DNA from: CAIWHR01 sp963709525
Lineage (GTDB): Bacteria; Pseudomonadota; Gammaproteobacteria; Burkholderiales; Casimicrobiaceae
Reading direction: 5' to 3'
DNA length: 64,000 bases
NCBI GenBank assembly: GCA_963709525.1
Contig: CAVPXB010000022.1
Location: 1-64,000, forward strand
Below are positions 38,073 through 47,436 of this stretch, one piece after another (position 1 is the stretch's first letter; each line of letters begins with the position of its first letter). Made by a program: the position numbers and the translations under genes. A model generated the notes under the pieces. It was not told the origin of the DNA and ran no database searches. It saw nothing but the letters and a program-made list of their open reading frames with translations.

Positions 38073-40069
38073 CGAACGAAGAACAGCAGCGCCAGCAGGG
38101 TGCAGAAGCTGTAGGTGAGATACGCCGAGATGCGGCCCTGCTGCAAAAGGCCGACCAGGCGGGCCAGGACCTCGGTGACGTGCGCGATCGGCAGGTACAG
38201 CCAATGCCACGCGTGGTCGTCGGCCTTCACGGCATACCTGGGCGCCTTGTCGAACGGCGACGGCAATTGTCGTTCGATGCGAAAAAACGGCTCGAAGACC
38301 TGCCGGATCGGCTGCCCGAAACCCTCCGCCGTGTCCTGCATCCGGTGCGTCTGGGCCGGGAAGCCGCAGTCCCACGCGGGGCCGCGCCGCAGTCGTCCAT
38401 GGTAGAAGCGGTGCACGATCAGCGTGGTGAGCAGCACCGCGGCGGCGATGACCGCGAGCACGATCAGCGGGCTGTAACTGGCGCGGTCCGGGCGAATCGG
38501 TGAAATCAGCAACCAGTCGCCGACCAGTTCTCCGCCCGCGGCGACGCCGACCAGCATGGAGGTGACGGATCCCAGCATCGCGATGACGGCAAAGGGAAAC
38601 ACGCCCAGCAGGACGCAGCCGGCGGCGAGCCAGGCGAGCGCGGCACGTTCGTACCAGCCGGCGTCGCGAGCGTGCGCAAGCGAGGGCTCGCGCGGCCGTC
38701 CCAGGAAGATGACACCGTAGAACTTGACCATCACGTAAGCGGCCAGGGCGGCGGCCAGCACCAGCGCTGCCGCGGCAAGCGGCACCAGCATGTTGACGAA
38801 CGACTGCGGCAGGCTGGGAGTGAACAGGAATGCCTGCAACAACAGCCATTCGGAGACGAATCCGTTGAGGGGCGGCAGGCCGGCAATGGCGAGCGCGCCC
38901 ACGAGGGCGAGCCACGCGACCCACGGCATCCGATGGATCAGGCCGCCAAGCTTGCCGAGGCTGCGTTCCCTGGTGGCGTGCAGCACCGATCCCGTTGCCA
39001 GGAACAGCAGGCTCTTGAAGAAGGCGTGATTCAGCGTGTGATAGAGCGCCGCGGTGAGGGCGAGGGTCGCGAGCTGGACCTTGTCGTACGCCTTGAACAG
39101 GATCGCCAGGCCGATGCCGGCGACGATGATGCCGATGTTCTCGATCGACGAATACGCCAGCAGCCGCTTCATGTCGCTTTGCACGCAGGCGAAGATGATG
39201 CCGAACAGCGCCGTGAACAGGCCCAGCACCAGTGCGGTGATGCCCCACCACCACAGTTGCGTGTCGAGGAGGTCGAAGGTGACGCGCAGCAGGCCGTAGA
39301 TCGCGGTTTTCAGCATGACCCCGCTCATCAGCGCCGATACCGGGGAGGGCGCGGCGGGATGCGCTTCGGGCAGCCATACGTGCAGCGGAAAGAGCCCCGC
39401 CTTGGCGCCGAACCCGAACAGCGCCAGGAAGAAGGCTGCCGTTGCTCCCATGCCGGTGAGATGCGTCGCCCGCATGGCATCGAAGGTGTAGTCGCCGCGG
39501 CCGCCCTGCAACGCGCCAAAGCACAGCAGGATGGCGATCGCGCCGACGTGCGCGATCAGCAGATAGAGAAAGCCGGCGCGGCGGATTTCGGGCAGGCGGT
39601 GATCGGTGGTCACCAGGAAGAACGATGCCAGTGCCATCGTCTCCCAGGCCACCATGAACACATAGGCATCATCGGCCACCAGCACCAGCGCCATCGCGGC
39701 GAGAAAAACGTGGTACTCGAGGCAAAGCAGTCCGGGCGCCGTGCCGGCACCGGCGCGGAAATAGCCGACCGAGAAAACCGAGATCGCCGCGCCCACAACG
39801 CCCAGCAGCAGCAGGAAGAAGGCGGACAGCGAGTCGAGCCGCAGATGGAAGGGCAGGTCGGGCAGCCCCAGCGGCAAGACGACCGTTTGCGGCCCGGCGC
39901 CGATGGCAATGAAGGCGATCACCGCGAGCGCCAGGGCGATCGCCGCGCCGATCGGGAACAGCACCCGGCTCACGAACACGAAATGGCGCGGGCGCACGAT
40001 GCCCAGCACGCCGGTGACGATCCAGGCGACGATCAGTGCGACCACGAGGTCGAGTGCGGTCAAAGCCAT
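38069..40069 (-). CDS. hyfB: hydrogenase-4-like membrane subunit B (NuoL-like antiporter)
   Basis: A 666-residue proton-translocating subunit. AYVFMVAWETMALASFFLVT with the TM5 Glu, GLFPLHVWLPEAHPAAPSPV SALMSGVMLKTAIYG with the Lys pair, MKRLLAYSSIENIGIIVAGI, and LYHTLNHAFFKSLLFLATGS with the His motif. The long C-terminal region GRLRRGPAWDCGFPAQTHRM QDTAEGFGQPIRQVF is specific to HyfB/HycC. First gene of the six-gene operon; metG ends only 42 bp upstream on the same strand, so transcripts may continue from metG. Confidence 0.92.
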   Translation of the reverse strand: MALTALDLVVALIVAWIVTGVLGIVRPRHFVFVSRVLFPIGAAIALALAVIAFIAIGAGPQTVVLPLGLPDLPFHLRLDSLSAFFLLLLGVVGAAISVFSVGYFRAGAGTAPGLLCLEYHVFLAAMALVLVADDAYVFMVAWETMALASFFLVTTDHRLPEIRRAGFLYLLIAHVGAIAILLCFGALQGGRGDYTFDAMRATHLTGMGATAAFFLALFGFGAKAGLFPLHVWLPEAHPAAPSPVSALMSGVMLKTAIYGLLRVTFDLLDTQLWWWGITALVLGLFTALFGIIFACVQSDMKRLLAYSSIENIGIIVAGIGLAILFKAYDKVQLATLALTAALYHTLNHAFFKSLLFLATGSVLHATRERSLGKLGGLIHRMPWVAWLALVGALAIAGLPPLNGFVSEWLLLQAFLFTPSLPQSFVNMLVPLAAAALVLAAALAAYVMVKFYGVIFLGRPREPSLAHARDAGWYERAALAWLAAGCVLLGVFPFAVIAMLGSVTSMLVGVAAGGELVGDWLLISPIRPDRASYSPLIVLAVIAAAVLLTTLIVHRFYHGRLRRGPAWDCGFPAQTHRMQDTAEGFGQPIRQVFEPFFRIERQLPSPFDKAPRYAVKADDHAWHWLYLPIAHVTEVLARLVGLLQQGRISAYLTYSFCTLLALLFFVR

Positions 40070-40111
40070 CCGTGTCGGGTCGTCGGTGGAAGCGTGCCGC
40101 CGGTCAGGACG

Positions 40112-42238
40112 TCATTTCACGCGCATGCCGGGCAGGGCGCCGGTGTCCGGCGCCAGCAGGAAGATGCCCGGTCCGTCACCGGACGCGGCGAGCACCATGC
40201 CCTCGGACAAGCCAAACTTCATCTTCCGCGGCGCGAGATTGGCCACCATCGGCGTCAGGCGTCCGACGAGATCCTCCGGCTTGTAGGCCGACTTGATGCC
40301 GGCGAACACCGTGCGCTGCCGACCTTCGCCGACATCCAGCGTGAGCTTCAACAGCTTGGCCGCACCTTCGACGTGCTCGGCCGCAACGATGCGCGCGATG
40401 CGCAGGTCGATGCGGTTGAAATCATCGATGCCGATGGTCGCAGCATCCGCCTCTGCAGCAGCGGGCGGGGCAGTGCCGGATGCCGCCGGAGCCGGGTTTT
40501 CCGTGGCGGCGGCGGACTGCTTTGCGGTCGCTGCCTGCGCGGCCGTCTTGGGCCCTTCGAGCAGGGCATCGATGGCCCTGGCATCGATGCGCGTCAGCAG
40601 GTACTCGTAGGACTTGCAGTGCGACAGCAGGCGGACGTTGTCCCATTCCAGCGCGTTCTCGTTGAGGAAGCTCGACACGCGCTCCGCCGTCACCGGAAGG
40701 ATCGGCGCCAGGTACTTGGTCAGCAGGAAGAACGCGTTGAGGCTGACGCTGCAGATCTGGTGCAGCCGCTCGCGGAAACCGCCGCCGGTGGCCATGGCCT
40801 TGGCGAGTTCCCAGGGCTTCTCGGCGTCGACGTACTGGTTGACGAGGTCGGCCAGACGCATGATCTCGCGCACCGCCTTGCCGAACTCGCGCTCTTCGTA
40901 AGCGCGCGCGATGCCGGATTGCGCGCCGCGCAAGGTTTGCAGCAACTCTTCCTCGGGCGCCTCCCACGCGGTGGTCAGATGGCCTTCGAAGTGCCGTGTT
41001 ATGAAATTGGCGGCGCGGCTGGCGATGTTGACGTACTTGCCGACGAGGTCGCTGTTGACGCGGGCGACGAAATCGTCGGGGTTGAAATCGAGATCCTCGA
41101 CCCGGGCATTGAGCTTGGCGGCGAGGTAATAGCGCAGCCACTCCGGATTGAGCCCCAGATCGAGATACACGTCCGGGCTGACTCCCGTGCCGCGCGACTT
41201 CGACATCTTCTCGCCGGAGAAGGTGATGAAGCCGTGGACGAAGACGTTGTCGGGCACCTTGTACGGGGCGCCGGCAAACTTGAGCATCGCCGGCCAGAAC
41301 AGCGTGTGGAAATAGATGATGTCCTTGCCGATGAAGTGGTACTGGTCCACGTCGTCGCCGGCAAGAAATTGCGCGAAATCGACGCCCAGCCGAGCGAGGT
41401 GCGCCTTGAGGCTGGCGAGGTAGCCGATCGGCGCATCGAGCCAGACGTAGAAATACTTGCCGGGGGCGTCGGGGATCGGGATGCCGAAATACGGCGCGTC
41501 GCGGGAGATGTCCCAATCGGACAGGCCCTTGTCGCCGCCAAGCCACTCCAGCGCCTTGTTGGCGACCTCCGGCTGCAGCCTTCCGCTCTGAGTCCATTCG
41601 CGCAGGAAATCGGCGCACACCGGGTCGGACAGGCGGAAGAAGTAATGCTCCGACGACTTGCGCACCGGCGCCGCGCCGGAGATCGTCGAGTAGGGGTTCT
41701 TGAGCTCGGTGGGGGCGTAGACCGCGCCGCAGGCTTCGCAGGAATCGCCGTACTGGTCCTTTGCCCCGCACCTGGGGCACTCGCCCTTGATGTAGCGGTC
41801 GGGCAGGAACATCGCCTTGACCGGGTCGAAGAACTGCTCGACCGAACGCGTCGTGATCAGCGACGGCGCGCGGTCACGGAGCTTGCGGAAGATATCCTGC
41901 GACAGCTCGATGTTCTCGAGCGAGTCGGTCGAATGCCAGTGATCGAAACTGATGTGGAATCCGGCCAGATGCTTCGGGCGTGTCGCGGCGATCCGCGCTA
42001 CCAGCTCCTGCGGGGACACCCCCTCCGCCTCGGCCTTGAGCATGATCGGCGCGCCGTGCGTGTCGTCGGCGCAGACGAAGTGCACCTCGTGGCCCTGCAT
42101 CCGCTGGAAGCGCACCCAGATGTCGGCCTGGATGTATTCCATGATGTGGCCGATGTGGAACGGGCCATTGGCGTAAGGCAGCGCCGTCGTCACAAAGAGG
42201 CGACGGCGGCGGGGCGTTCGCGAGGGAGTGACGGACAT
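40112..42238 (-). CDS. metG: methionyl-tRNA synthetase
   Basis: Class I synthetase that charges initiator and elongator tRNA-Met. 708 residues from ATG 42238 (MSVTPSRTPRRRRLFVTTAL PYANGPFHIGHI). The HIGH motif is FHIGH. The zinc knuckle is CPRCGAKDQYGDSCEACG. KMSKS is in FITFSGEKMSKSRGTG. The anticodon-binding helix bundle is followed by an Ala-rich linker (AAQAATAKQSAAATENPAPA) and a C-terminal EMAP-II-like tRNA-binding domain, FNRIDLRIARIVAAEHVEGA. An upstream ATG at 42301 adds residues without homology. Frame intact. It is divergent from apbC. Confidence 0.96.
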   Translation of the reverse strand: MSVTPSRTPRRRRLFVTTALPYANGPFHIGHIMEYIQADIWVRFQRMQGHEVHFVCADDTHGAPIMLKAEAEGVSPQELVARIAATRPKHLAGFHISFDHWHSTDSLENIELSQDIFRKLRDRAPSLITTRSVEQFFDPVKAMFLPDRYIKGECPRCGAKDQYGDSCEACGAVYAPTELKNPYSTISGAAPVRKSSEHYFFRLSDPVCADFLREWTQSGRLQPEVANKALEWLGGDKGLSDWDISRDAPYFGIPIPDAPGKYFYVWLDAPIGYLASLKAHLARLGVDFAQFLAGDDVDQYHFIGKDIIYFHTLFWPAMLKFAGAPYKVPDNVFVHGFITFSGEKMSKSRGTGVSPDVYLDLGLNPEWLRYYLAAKLNARVEDLDFNPDDFVARVNSDLVGKYVNIASRAANFITRHFEGHLTTAWEAPEEELLQTLRGAQSGIARAYEEREFGKAVREIMRLADLVNQYVDAEKPWELAKAMATGGGFRERLHQICSVSLNAFFLLTKYLAPILPVTAERVSSFLNENALEWDNVRLLSHCKSYEYLLTRIDARAIDALLEGPKTAAQAATAKQSAAATENPAPAASGTAPPAAAEADAATIGIDDFNRIDLRIARIVAAEHVEGAAKLLKLTLDVGEGRQRTVFAGIKSAYKPEDLVGRLTPMVANLAPRKMKFGLSEGMVLAASGDGPGIFLLAPDTGALPGMRVK

Positions 42239-42409
42239 CGGAGCGAACCTCGGGTGCGACGCATGGGGGCGCACAAAAAAACCCTGTACGCTGTGCGGCA
42301 AACCGCGATTCTAGCAAAGCGCTCGTGCGGCGAATATCGAAGGCCCCCGTTTTTCGCTAGAATTGAACGCTTTTCGCGTCCCTCTCCCAATTTCAGAACG
42401 GAGCCTTTC

Positions 42410-43498
42410 ATGGCCATCACCGAGGCCGACATCCAGGGCCGCCTGCGCGCGCTCATCGATCCCAACACCGGCAAGGATTTCGTGAGCGGGAAGGCGGTGA
42501 AGAAGATCTCCATCGCCGGCAGCGATGTGACCGTCGACGTGCAGCTGGGCTATCCCGCCAGGACCCAGCACGAGTCGCTGCGCAAGCTGATCGCCGGCGA
42601 CATCGCGGCGCTTTCGGGAATCGGGCGCGTGACCGTCAACATCGCACAGAAGATCACCTCGCACGCCGTGCAGCGCGGCGTCAAGCTGGTGCCGGGCGTC
42701 AAGAACATCATCGCCATCGCGTCGGGAAAAGGCGGCGTCGGCAAGTCGACGACGGCCGTCAACCTGGCGCTGGCGCTGGCCGCCGAGGGCGCGACCGTCG
42801 GCGTGCTCGACGCGGACATCTACGGCCCGTCGCAACCGACGATGCTGGGCATCGCCGGACGGCCCGAGTCGAACGACGGCAAGACGCTCGAGCCGCTCGA
42901 GGCCTACGGGCTGCAGGCGATGTCGATCGGATTCCTGATCGACTTGGATACGCCGATGGTTTGGCGGGGTCCGATGGTGACGCAGGCGCTGGAACAGTTG
43001 CTGACCGACACCAATTGGCGCGACCTCGACTACCTGATCGTCGACATGCCGCCGGGCACGGGCGACATTCAGCTGACGCTGTCGCAGAAGGTGCCCGTCA
43101 CCGGCGCGGTGATCGTCACCACGCCGCAGGACATCGCCCTGCTCGACGCCCGGAAGGGGCTCAAGATGTTCGAGAAGGTCGGGGTGCCGATCGTGGGCAT
43201 CGTCGAGAACATGAGCATCCACATCTGCTCGAAGTGCGGCCACGCGGAGCACATCTTCGGCGAAGGCGGGGCGAAGAAGATGTGCGCCGACTACAACGTG
43301 CCCTTCCTGGGCGCGCTGCCGCTCGACATCAGGATCCGCGAGCAGGTCGACTCCGGCCGGCCGACGGTGATCGCGGATCCCGACGGCCCGATCGCCGGCA
43401 TCTACCGCGAGATCGCGCGCAAGACCGCGGTATTCGTTGCCCAGAAGGCCGAGGACTTTTCGGCCAGGTTCCCGAGCATCGTGATCCAGAACACGTGA
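42410..43498 (+). CDS. apbC: iron-sulfur cluster carrier protein ApbC (Mrp)
   Basis: P-loop scaffold that binds and delivers 4Fe-4S clusters. 362 residues from ATG 42410. The N-terminal MIP18/DUF59 domain (about 5-80) is followed by the deviant Walker A IASGKGGVGKSTTAVNLALA, LDADIYGPSQPTMLGI, IVDMPPGTGDIQLTLSQKVP and the cluster-binding C-x2-C in NMSIHICSKCGHAEHIFGEG. It is divergent from metG, a conserved pairing in proteobacteria. dcd follows 13 bp later. Confidence 0.96.
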   Translation: MAITEADIQGRLRALIDPNTGKDFVSGKAVKKISIAGSDVTVDVQLGYPARTQHESLRKLIAGDIAALSGIGRVTVNIAQKITSHAVQRGVKLVPGVKNIIAIASGKGGVGKSTTAVNLALALAAEGATVGVLDADIYGPSQPTMLGIAGRPESNDGKTLEPLEAYGLQAMSIGFLIDLDTPMVWRGPMVTQALEQLLTDTNWRDLDYLIVDMPPGTGDIQLTLSQKVPVTGAVIVTTPQDIALLDARKGLKMFEKVGVPIVGIVENMSIHICSKCGHAEHIFGEGGAKKMCADYNVPFLGALPLDIRIREQVDSGRPTVIADPDGPIAGIYREIARKTAVFVAQKAEDFSARFPSIVIQNT

Positions 43499-43511
43499 CG
43501 GCAGCCCGCCA

Positions 43512-44075
43512 ATGATCAAGTCGGACAAGTGGATCCGCCGCACGGCGGCGGCGCAGCGGATGATCGAGCCCTTCGAGCCGGGGCAGGTGCGCGAGGTCGA
43601 CGGGCGCAAGATCGTGTCCTACGGCACGTCGAGCTATGGCTACGACATCCGCTGCTCGCGCGAATTCAAGATCTTCACCAACATCAATTCGACGATCGTC
43701 GACCCCAAGGCCTTCGACGCCCGATCGTTCGTCGATTTCGTCGGCGATGTCTGCATCGTTCCGCCGAACTCGTTCGCGCTCGCCCGCACCGTCGAGTACT
43801 TCCGGATACCGCGCAACGTCCTGACGATATGCCTGGGCAAGTCGACGTACGCGCGCTGCGGGATCATCGTCAACGTGACGCCGTTCGAGCCGGAGTGGGA
43901 AGGCTACGTGACGCTGGAGTTCTCCAATACCACGCCGCTGCCGGCGAAGATCTACGCCAACGAGGGTGTCGCGCAGGTGATATTCTTCGAGTCCGACGAG
44001 GTCTGCGAGACCTCGTACAAGGATCGCGGCGGCAAGTATCAGGGGCAGCAGGGCGTCACGCTGCCGAAGATCTGA
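43512..44075 (+). CDS. dcd: dCTP deaminase
   Basis: Trimeric enzyme converting dCTP to dUTP, the main source of dTTP precursors in many proteobacteria. 187 residues: MIKSDKWIRR; GTSSYGYDIRCSREFKIFTN; VPPNSFALARTVEYFRIPRN; CLGKSTYARCGIIVNVTPFE PEWEGYVTLEFSNTTPLPAK with the catalytic Glu; and the nucleotide-closing tail SYKDRGGKYQGQQGVTLPKI. Length canonical. It lies 13 bp after apbC and 34 bp before the decarboxylase, so the three probably form one transcript. Confidence 0.97.
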   Translation: MIKSDKWIRRTAAAQRMIEPFEPGQVREVDGRKIVSYGTSSYGYDIRCSREFKIFTNINSTIVDPKAFDARSFVDFVGDVCIVPPNSFALARTVEYFRIPRNVLTICLGKSTYARCGIIVNVTPFEPEWEGYVTLEFSNTTPLPAKIYANEGVAQVIFFESDEVCETSYKDRGGKYQGQQGVTLPKI

Positions 44076-44109
44076 CGCCGAGCGATCCTTTCCCGCAGAG
44101 GCCCCCGTC

Positions 44110-46362
44110 ATGAAGTTCCGCTTTCCCATCGTCATCATCGACGAGGATTTCCGTTCCGAGAACACGTCGGGCCTTGGCATTCGGGCGCTCGCCGCAGCGA
44201 TCGAGAAGGAAGGCATGGAGGTGCTCGGCGTCACGAGCTACGGCGACCTGTCGCAGTTCGCGCAGCAGCAGTCGCGCGCCTCCGCCTTCATCCTGTCGAT
44301 CGACGACGAGGAGTTCACGCCCGGCCCCGAGATCGACCCCGCGGTCGTCAACCTGCGCAACTTCATCGAGGAGATCCGGTTCAAGAACGCGGAAATCCCG
44401 ATCTATCTCTATGGCGAGACGCGCACCTCGCGGCACATCCCGAACGACATCCTGCGCGAATTGCACGGCTTCATCCACATGTTCGAGGACACGCCGGAGT
44501 TCGTCGCACGGCACATCATCCGCGAGACGCGCGCCTATCTCGACTCGCTGGCGCCGCCGTTCTTCCGCGCGCTGGTCGACTACGCGCAGGATGGCTCGTA
44601 CTCCTGGCACTGCCCGGGCCACTCCGGGGGGGTCGCGTTCCTGAAGAGCCCCGTCGGCCAGATGTTCCACCAGTTCTTCGGCGAGAACATGCTGCGCGCC
44701 GACGTCTGCAACGCCGTCGACGAGCTCGGCCAGCTGCTCGATCACACCGGGCCGGTCGCCGCGGCGGAGCGCAACGCGGCGCGGATCTTCAACGCCGACC
44801 ATTGCTTCTTCGTCACCAACGGGACGTCGACCTCGAACAAGATGGTCTGGCACGCCAACGTCGCCCCGGACGACATCGTCGTCGTCGACCGCAACTGCCA
44901 CGTGTCGGTGCTCCACGCGATCACGATGACCGGAGCGATTCCCGTTTTCCTGCCGCCGACGCGCAACCACCTGGGCATCATCGGCCCGATCCCGCGCGAG
45001 GAATTCCGGCCCGAGAACATCCTCAAGCGCATCGAGGCCAACCCCTTCGCCAAGCGCAGCGGTACCCTCAAGCCGAGGATCCTGACGCTGACGCAGAGCA
45101 CCTACGACGGCGTCGCCTACAACGTCGAAATGATCAAGGAAACGCTCAACGGCTACGTCGACACGCTGCACTTCGACGAGGCGTGGCTGCCGCACGCGGC
45201 GTTCCACGATTTCTACCGCGACATGCACGCCATCGGCCGCGACCGGCCGCGCAGCAAGAACGCGCTGATATTCGCGACGCACTCGACGCACAAGCTCCTC
45301 GCCGGCATTTCGCAGGCCTCGCAGATCATCGTCCAGGAGTCGGAGACCCGGAAGCTCGACCGCCACATCTTCAACGAGGCGTACCTGATGCACACCTCGA
45401 CCTCGCCGCAGTACGCGATCATCGCGTCCTGCGACGTCTCGGCGGCGATGATGGAGCCGCCCGGCGGCACCGCGCTGGTGGAGGAGTCGATCATCGAGGC
45501 GCTGAATTTCCGGCGCGCGATGCGCAAGGTCGACGACGAGTGGGGCAAGGACTGGTGGTTCAAGGTGTGGGGTCCCGAACGCCTCGCCGACGAGGGCATG
45601 GGCAGCCGGGAGGACTGGATCCTGCGCGCCAACGAAAAGTGGCACGGTTTCGGCAACCTTGCCCCGGGATTCAACATTCTCGATCCGATCAAGGCGACGG
45701 TGATCACGCCCGGGCTCGACGTATCGGGAAAGTTCGCGACCACCGGCATACCGGCGTCGATCGTCACCAAGTTCCTGGCCGAGCACGGCGTCATCGTCGA
45801 GAAGACCGGCCTGTATTCCTTTTTCATCATGTTCACCATCGGCATCACCAAGGGCCGCTGGAACACGCTGGTCACCGCATTGCAGCAGTTCAAGGACGAC
45901 TACGACCGCAACCAGCCGCTGTGGAAGATCCTGCCCGAGTTCGTCGCCAAGCAGCCGCGCTACGAGCGCGTGGGGCTGCGCGAGTTGTGCCAGCAGATCC
46001 ACGACACCTACAAGGCGCACGACGTCGCGCGGGTGACCACCGAGATGTACCTGTCGGACATGCAGCCGGCAATGAAGCCCTCCGACGCCTTTGCCTGCAT
46101 GGCGCACCGCGAGATCGATCGCGTCGAGATCGACGAGCTCGAGGGCCGCGTCACCAGCGTGTTGCTGACGCCCTATCCGCCCGGCATTCCGCTGCTGATC
46201 CCGGGCGAGCGCTTCAACCGGACGATCGTCGAGTACCTGCAGTTTGCACGCATGTTCAACGAGCGCTTTCCCGGCTTCGACACCGACATCCACGGGCTCG
46301 TCGAAGAGCCGGATGCCGCCGGGCGCGTCCGTTACTACATGGATTGCGTGCGGGCGAAGTAG
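44110..46362 (+). CDS. Orn/Lys/Arg decarboxylase, class III PLP-dependent
   Basis: Large inducible-type basic amino acid decarboxylase, 750 residues. The N-terminal receiver-like wing domain (FPIVIIDEDFRSENTSGLGI) precedes the catalytic domain: SWHCPGHSGGVAFLKSPVGQ, FVTNGTSTSNKMVWHA, VDTLHFDEAWLPHAAFHDFY and the PLP lysine in ATHSTHKLLAGISQASQII. The C-terminal domain has LTPYPPGIPLLIPGERF. Overall it matches the betaproteobacterial arginine/lysine/ornithine decarboxylase found beside dcd. Substrate cannot be fixed from sequence alone. It would make a polyamine or support acid resistance. Confidence 0.9.
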   Translation: MKFRFPIVIIDEDFRSENTSGLGIRALAAAIEKEGMEVLGVTSYGDLSQFAQQQSRASAFILSIDDEEFTPGPEIDPAVVNLRNFIEEIRFKNAEIPIYLYGETRTSRHIPNDILRELHGFIHMFEDTPEFVARHIIRETRAYLDSLAPPFFRALVDYAQDGSYSWHCPGHSGGVAFLKSPVGQMFHQFFGENMLRADVCNAVDELGQLLDHTGPVAAAERNAARIFNADHCFFVTNGTSTSNKMVWHANVAPDDIVVVDRNCHVSVLHAITMTGAIPVFLPPTRNHLGIIGPIPREEFRPENILKRIEANPFAKRSGTLKPRILTLTQSTYDGVAYNVEMIKETLNGYVDTLHFDEAWLPHAAFHDFYRDMHAIGRDRPRSKNALIFATHSTHKLLAGISQASQIIVQESETRKLDRHIFNEAYLMHTSTSPQYAIIASCDVSAAMMEPPGGTALVEESIIEALNFRRAMRKVDDEWGKDWWFKVWGPERLADEGMGSREDWILRANEKWHGFGNLAPGFNILDPIKATVITPGLDVSGKFATTGIPASIVTKFLAEHGVIVEKTGLYSFFIMFTIGITKGRWNTLVTALQQFKDDYDRNQPLWKILPEFVAKQPRYERVGLRELCQQIHDTYKAHDVARVTTEMYLSDMQPAMKPSDAFACMAHREIDRVEIDELEGRVTSVLLTPYPPGIPLLIPGERFNRTIVEYLQFARMFNERFPGFDTDIHGLVEEPDAAGRVRYYMDCVRAK

Positions 46363-46394
46363 GGCAGCGCTGCGGCGCGGTTCGCGCGCCTGCG

Positions 46395-47336
46395 TCAGGC
46401 AGCGCGGCGCAGGCGGGTCGCGCGGGAGCAGGCGTGCAGCGACGCCAGCACGCAGGAAGCCATGCGGACTTCCAGCGGGTCGCCCCGGGCGGGCAGCACG
46501 ATCGGCACGCTTGCCCCGAGGACCAGGCCTGCGGCGAGTCCGCCGGTGATAGCCGTGAGGGTGCGCAGCACGAGCGCGGCGGCTTCCATGTTCGGGGCGA
46601 CGATCACATTGGCCCGACCCGCAACCGCGGAGACGCCGCCATCGGCACGCGCGGCGTCGCCAGACAGCGCGTTGTCGATGGTCAGCGGTCCGTCGATGTG
46701 CGCCTCGCCGAAGAGCCCCTGGGCAGCCATCGACTTGAGGGCGGCGGCGTCCGCGGTCGACGGAAAAGCCGGCGACACCACATCGGTCGCCGCGACCACC
46801 GCGACGCGGGCCGGGTGGATTCCAAGTGCCAGCGCCAGCTCGAGCGTGTTCTCGAGGATCTCCTTCTTGGCGGCGAGATTGGGATTGACATTCAGTTGCG
46901 CGTCGACAACGAGCAGCGGCCAGGGCCGGCCCGGCAAATCGAGCACGTAGGCGTGGGAAAGGCGGCGCCCGGTACGCAGTCCGTTCTCCGCGGCGGCGAC
47001 CGGCGTCAACAGCTCATCGTTGCCCAGCGCTCCCTTGACCAGCGCGCCGACCTCGCCCGTGCGCGCGAGGGCGACCGCATGCCAGCTGGCGGCCCGCGGA
47101 TCGTCGGGAGTGTCGGCGATGCGCAGGCGCGAGATATCGAGTCCGGCGCTGTCCGCCGTGCTGCGGATGCGCTGGATCGGGCCGACCAGCAGCGGGTCGA
47201 GGTAGCCCGCGAAGGCGCCGGACTGTGCGAGCTGCAGCGACTCGCGATCGCAGGGAAAAACGACTGCGGCCGGCAGCGCAGGCAGCAGACGCACGTCGTT
47301 GGCGAAACGCTGGAAATGCGGGCGGGCGAGCATCAT
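46395..47336 (-). CDS. phosphate acetyl/butyryltransferase family protein
   Basis: A 313-residue enzyme of the PTA/PTB family, which exchanges CoA and phosphate on an acyl group. LQLAQSGAFAGYLDPLLVGP; ARTGEVGALVKGALGNDELL; GLRTGRRLSHAYVLDLPGRP WPLLVVDAQLNVNPNLAAKK; IDGPLTIDNALSGDAA; GRANVIVAPNMEAAALVLRT. Closest in layout to the single-domain type related to the C-terminal half of enoyl-CoA hydratase/Pta fusions. It shares no acetate kinase neighbour here. It is downstream of the aminotransferase and converges with the decarboxylase. Confidence 0.85.
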   Translation of the reverse strand: MMLARPHFQRFANDVRLLPALPAAVVFPCDRESLQLAQSGAFAGYLDPLLVGPIQRIRSTADSAGLDISRLRIADTPDDPRAASWHAVALARTGEVGALVKGALGNDELLTPVAAAENGLRTGRRLSHAYVLDLPGRPWPLLVVDAQLNVNPNLAAKKEILENTLELALALGIHPARVAVVAATDVVSPAFPSTADAAALKSMAAQGLFGEAHIDGPLTIDNALSGDAARADGGVSAVAGRANVIVAPNMEAAALVLRTLTAITGGLAAGLVLGASVPIVLPARGDPLEVRMASCVLASLHACSRATRLRRAA

Positions 47337-47436
47337 GCGAGGCTCGCGCCCCGTCGGGACATTGTCAATCCGATTCCGATGGAAGGCGCCTGGCCCGGCG
47401 CGCGCGGCGCGGTCGGAGCGTTTGTGCGGCGTCGGT

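Noticed and set aside
38672..43498. A very long open frame on the plus strand opposite metG and the hyf-like genes, ending in apbC
   Set aside because: Only the last 362 codons (from 42410) show protein homology; the rest is the GC-rich antisense shadow of real genes on the minus strand.
46387..46415. CGCCTGCG / CGCAGGCG hairpin between the decarboxylase and the Pta-like gene
   Set aside because: Short stem, 13-base loop and no U tract; it may be chance in GC-rich sequence, so not listed as a terminator.
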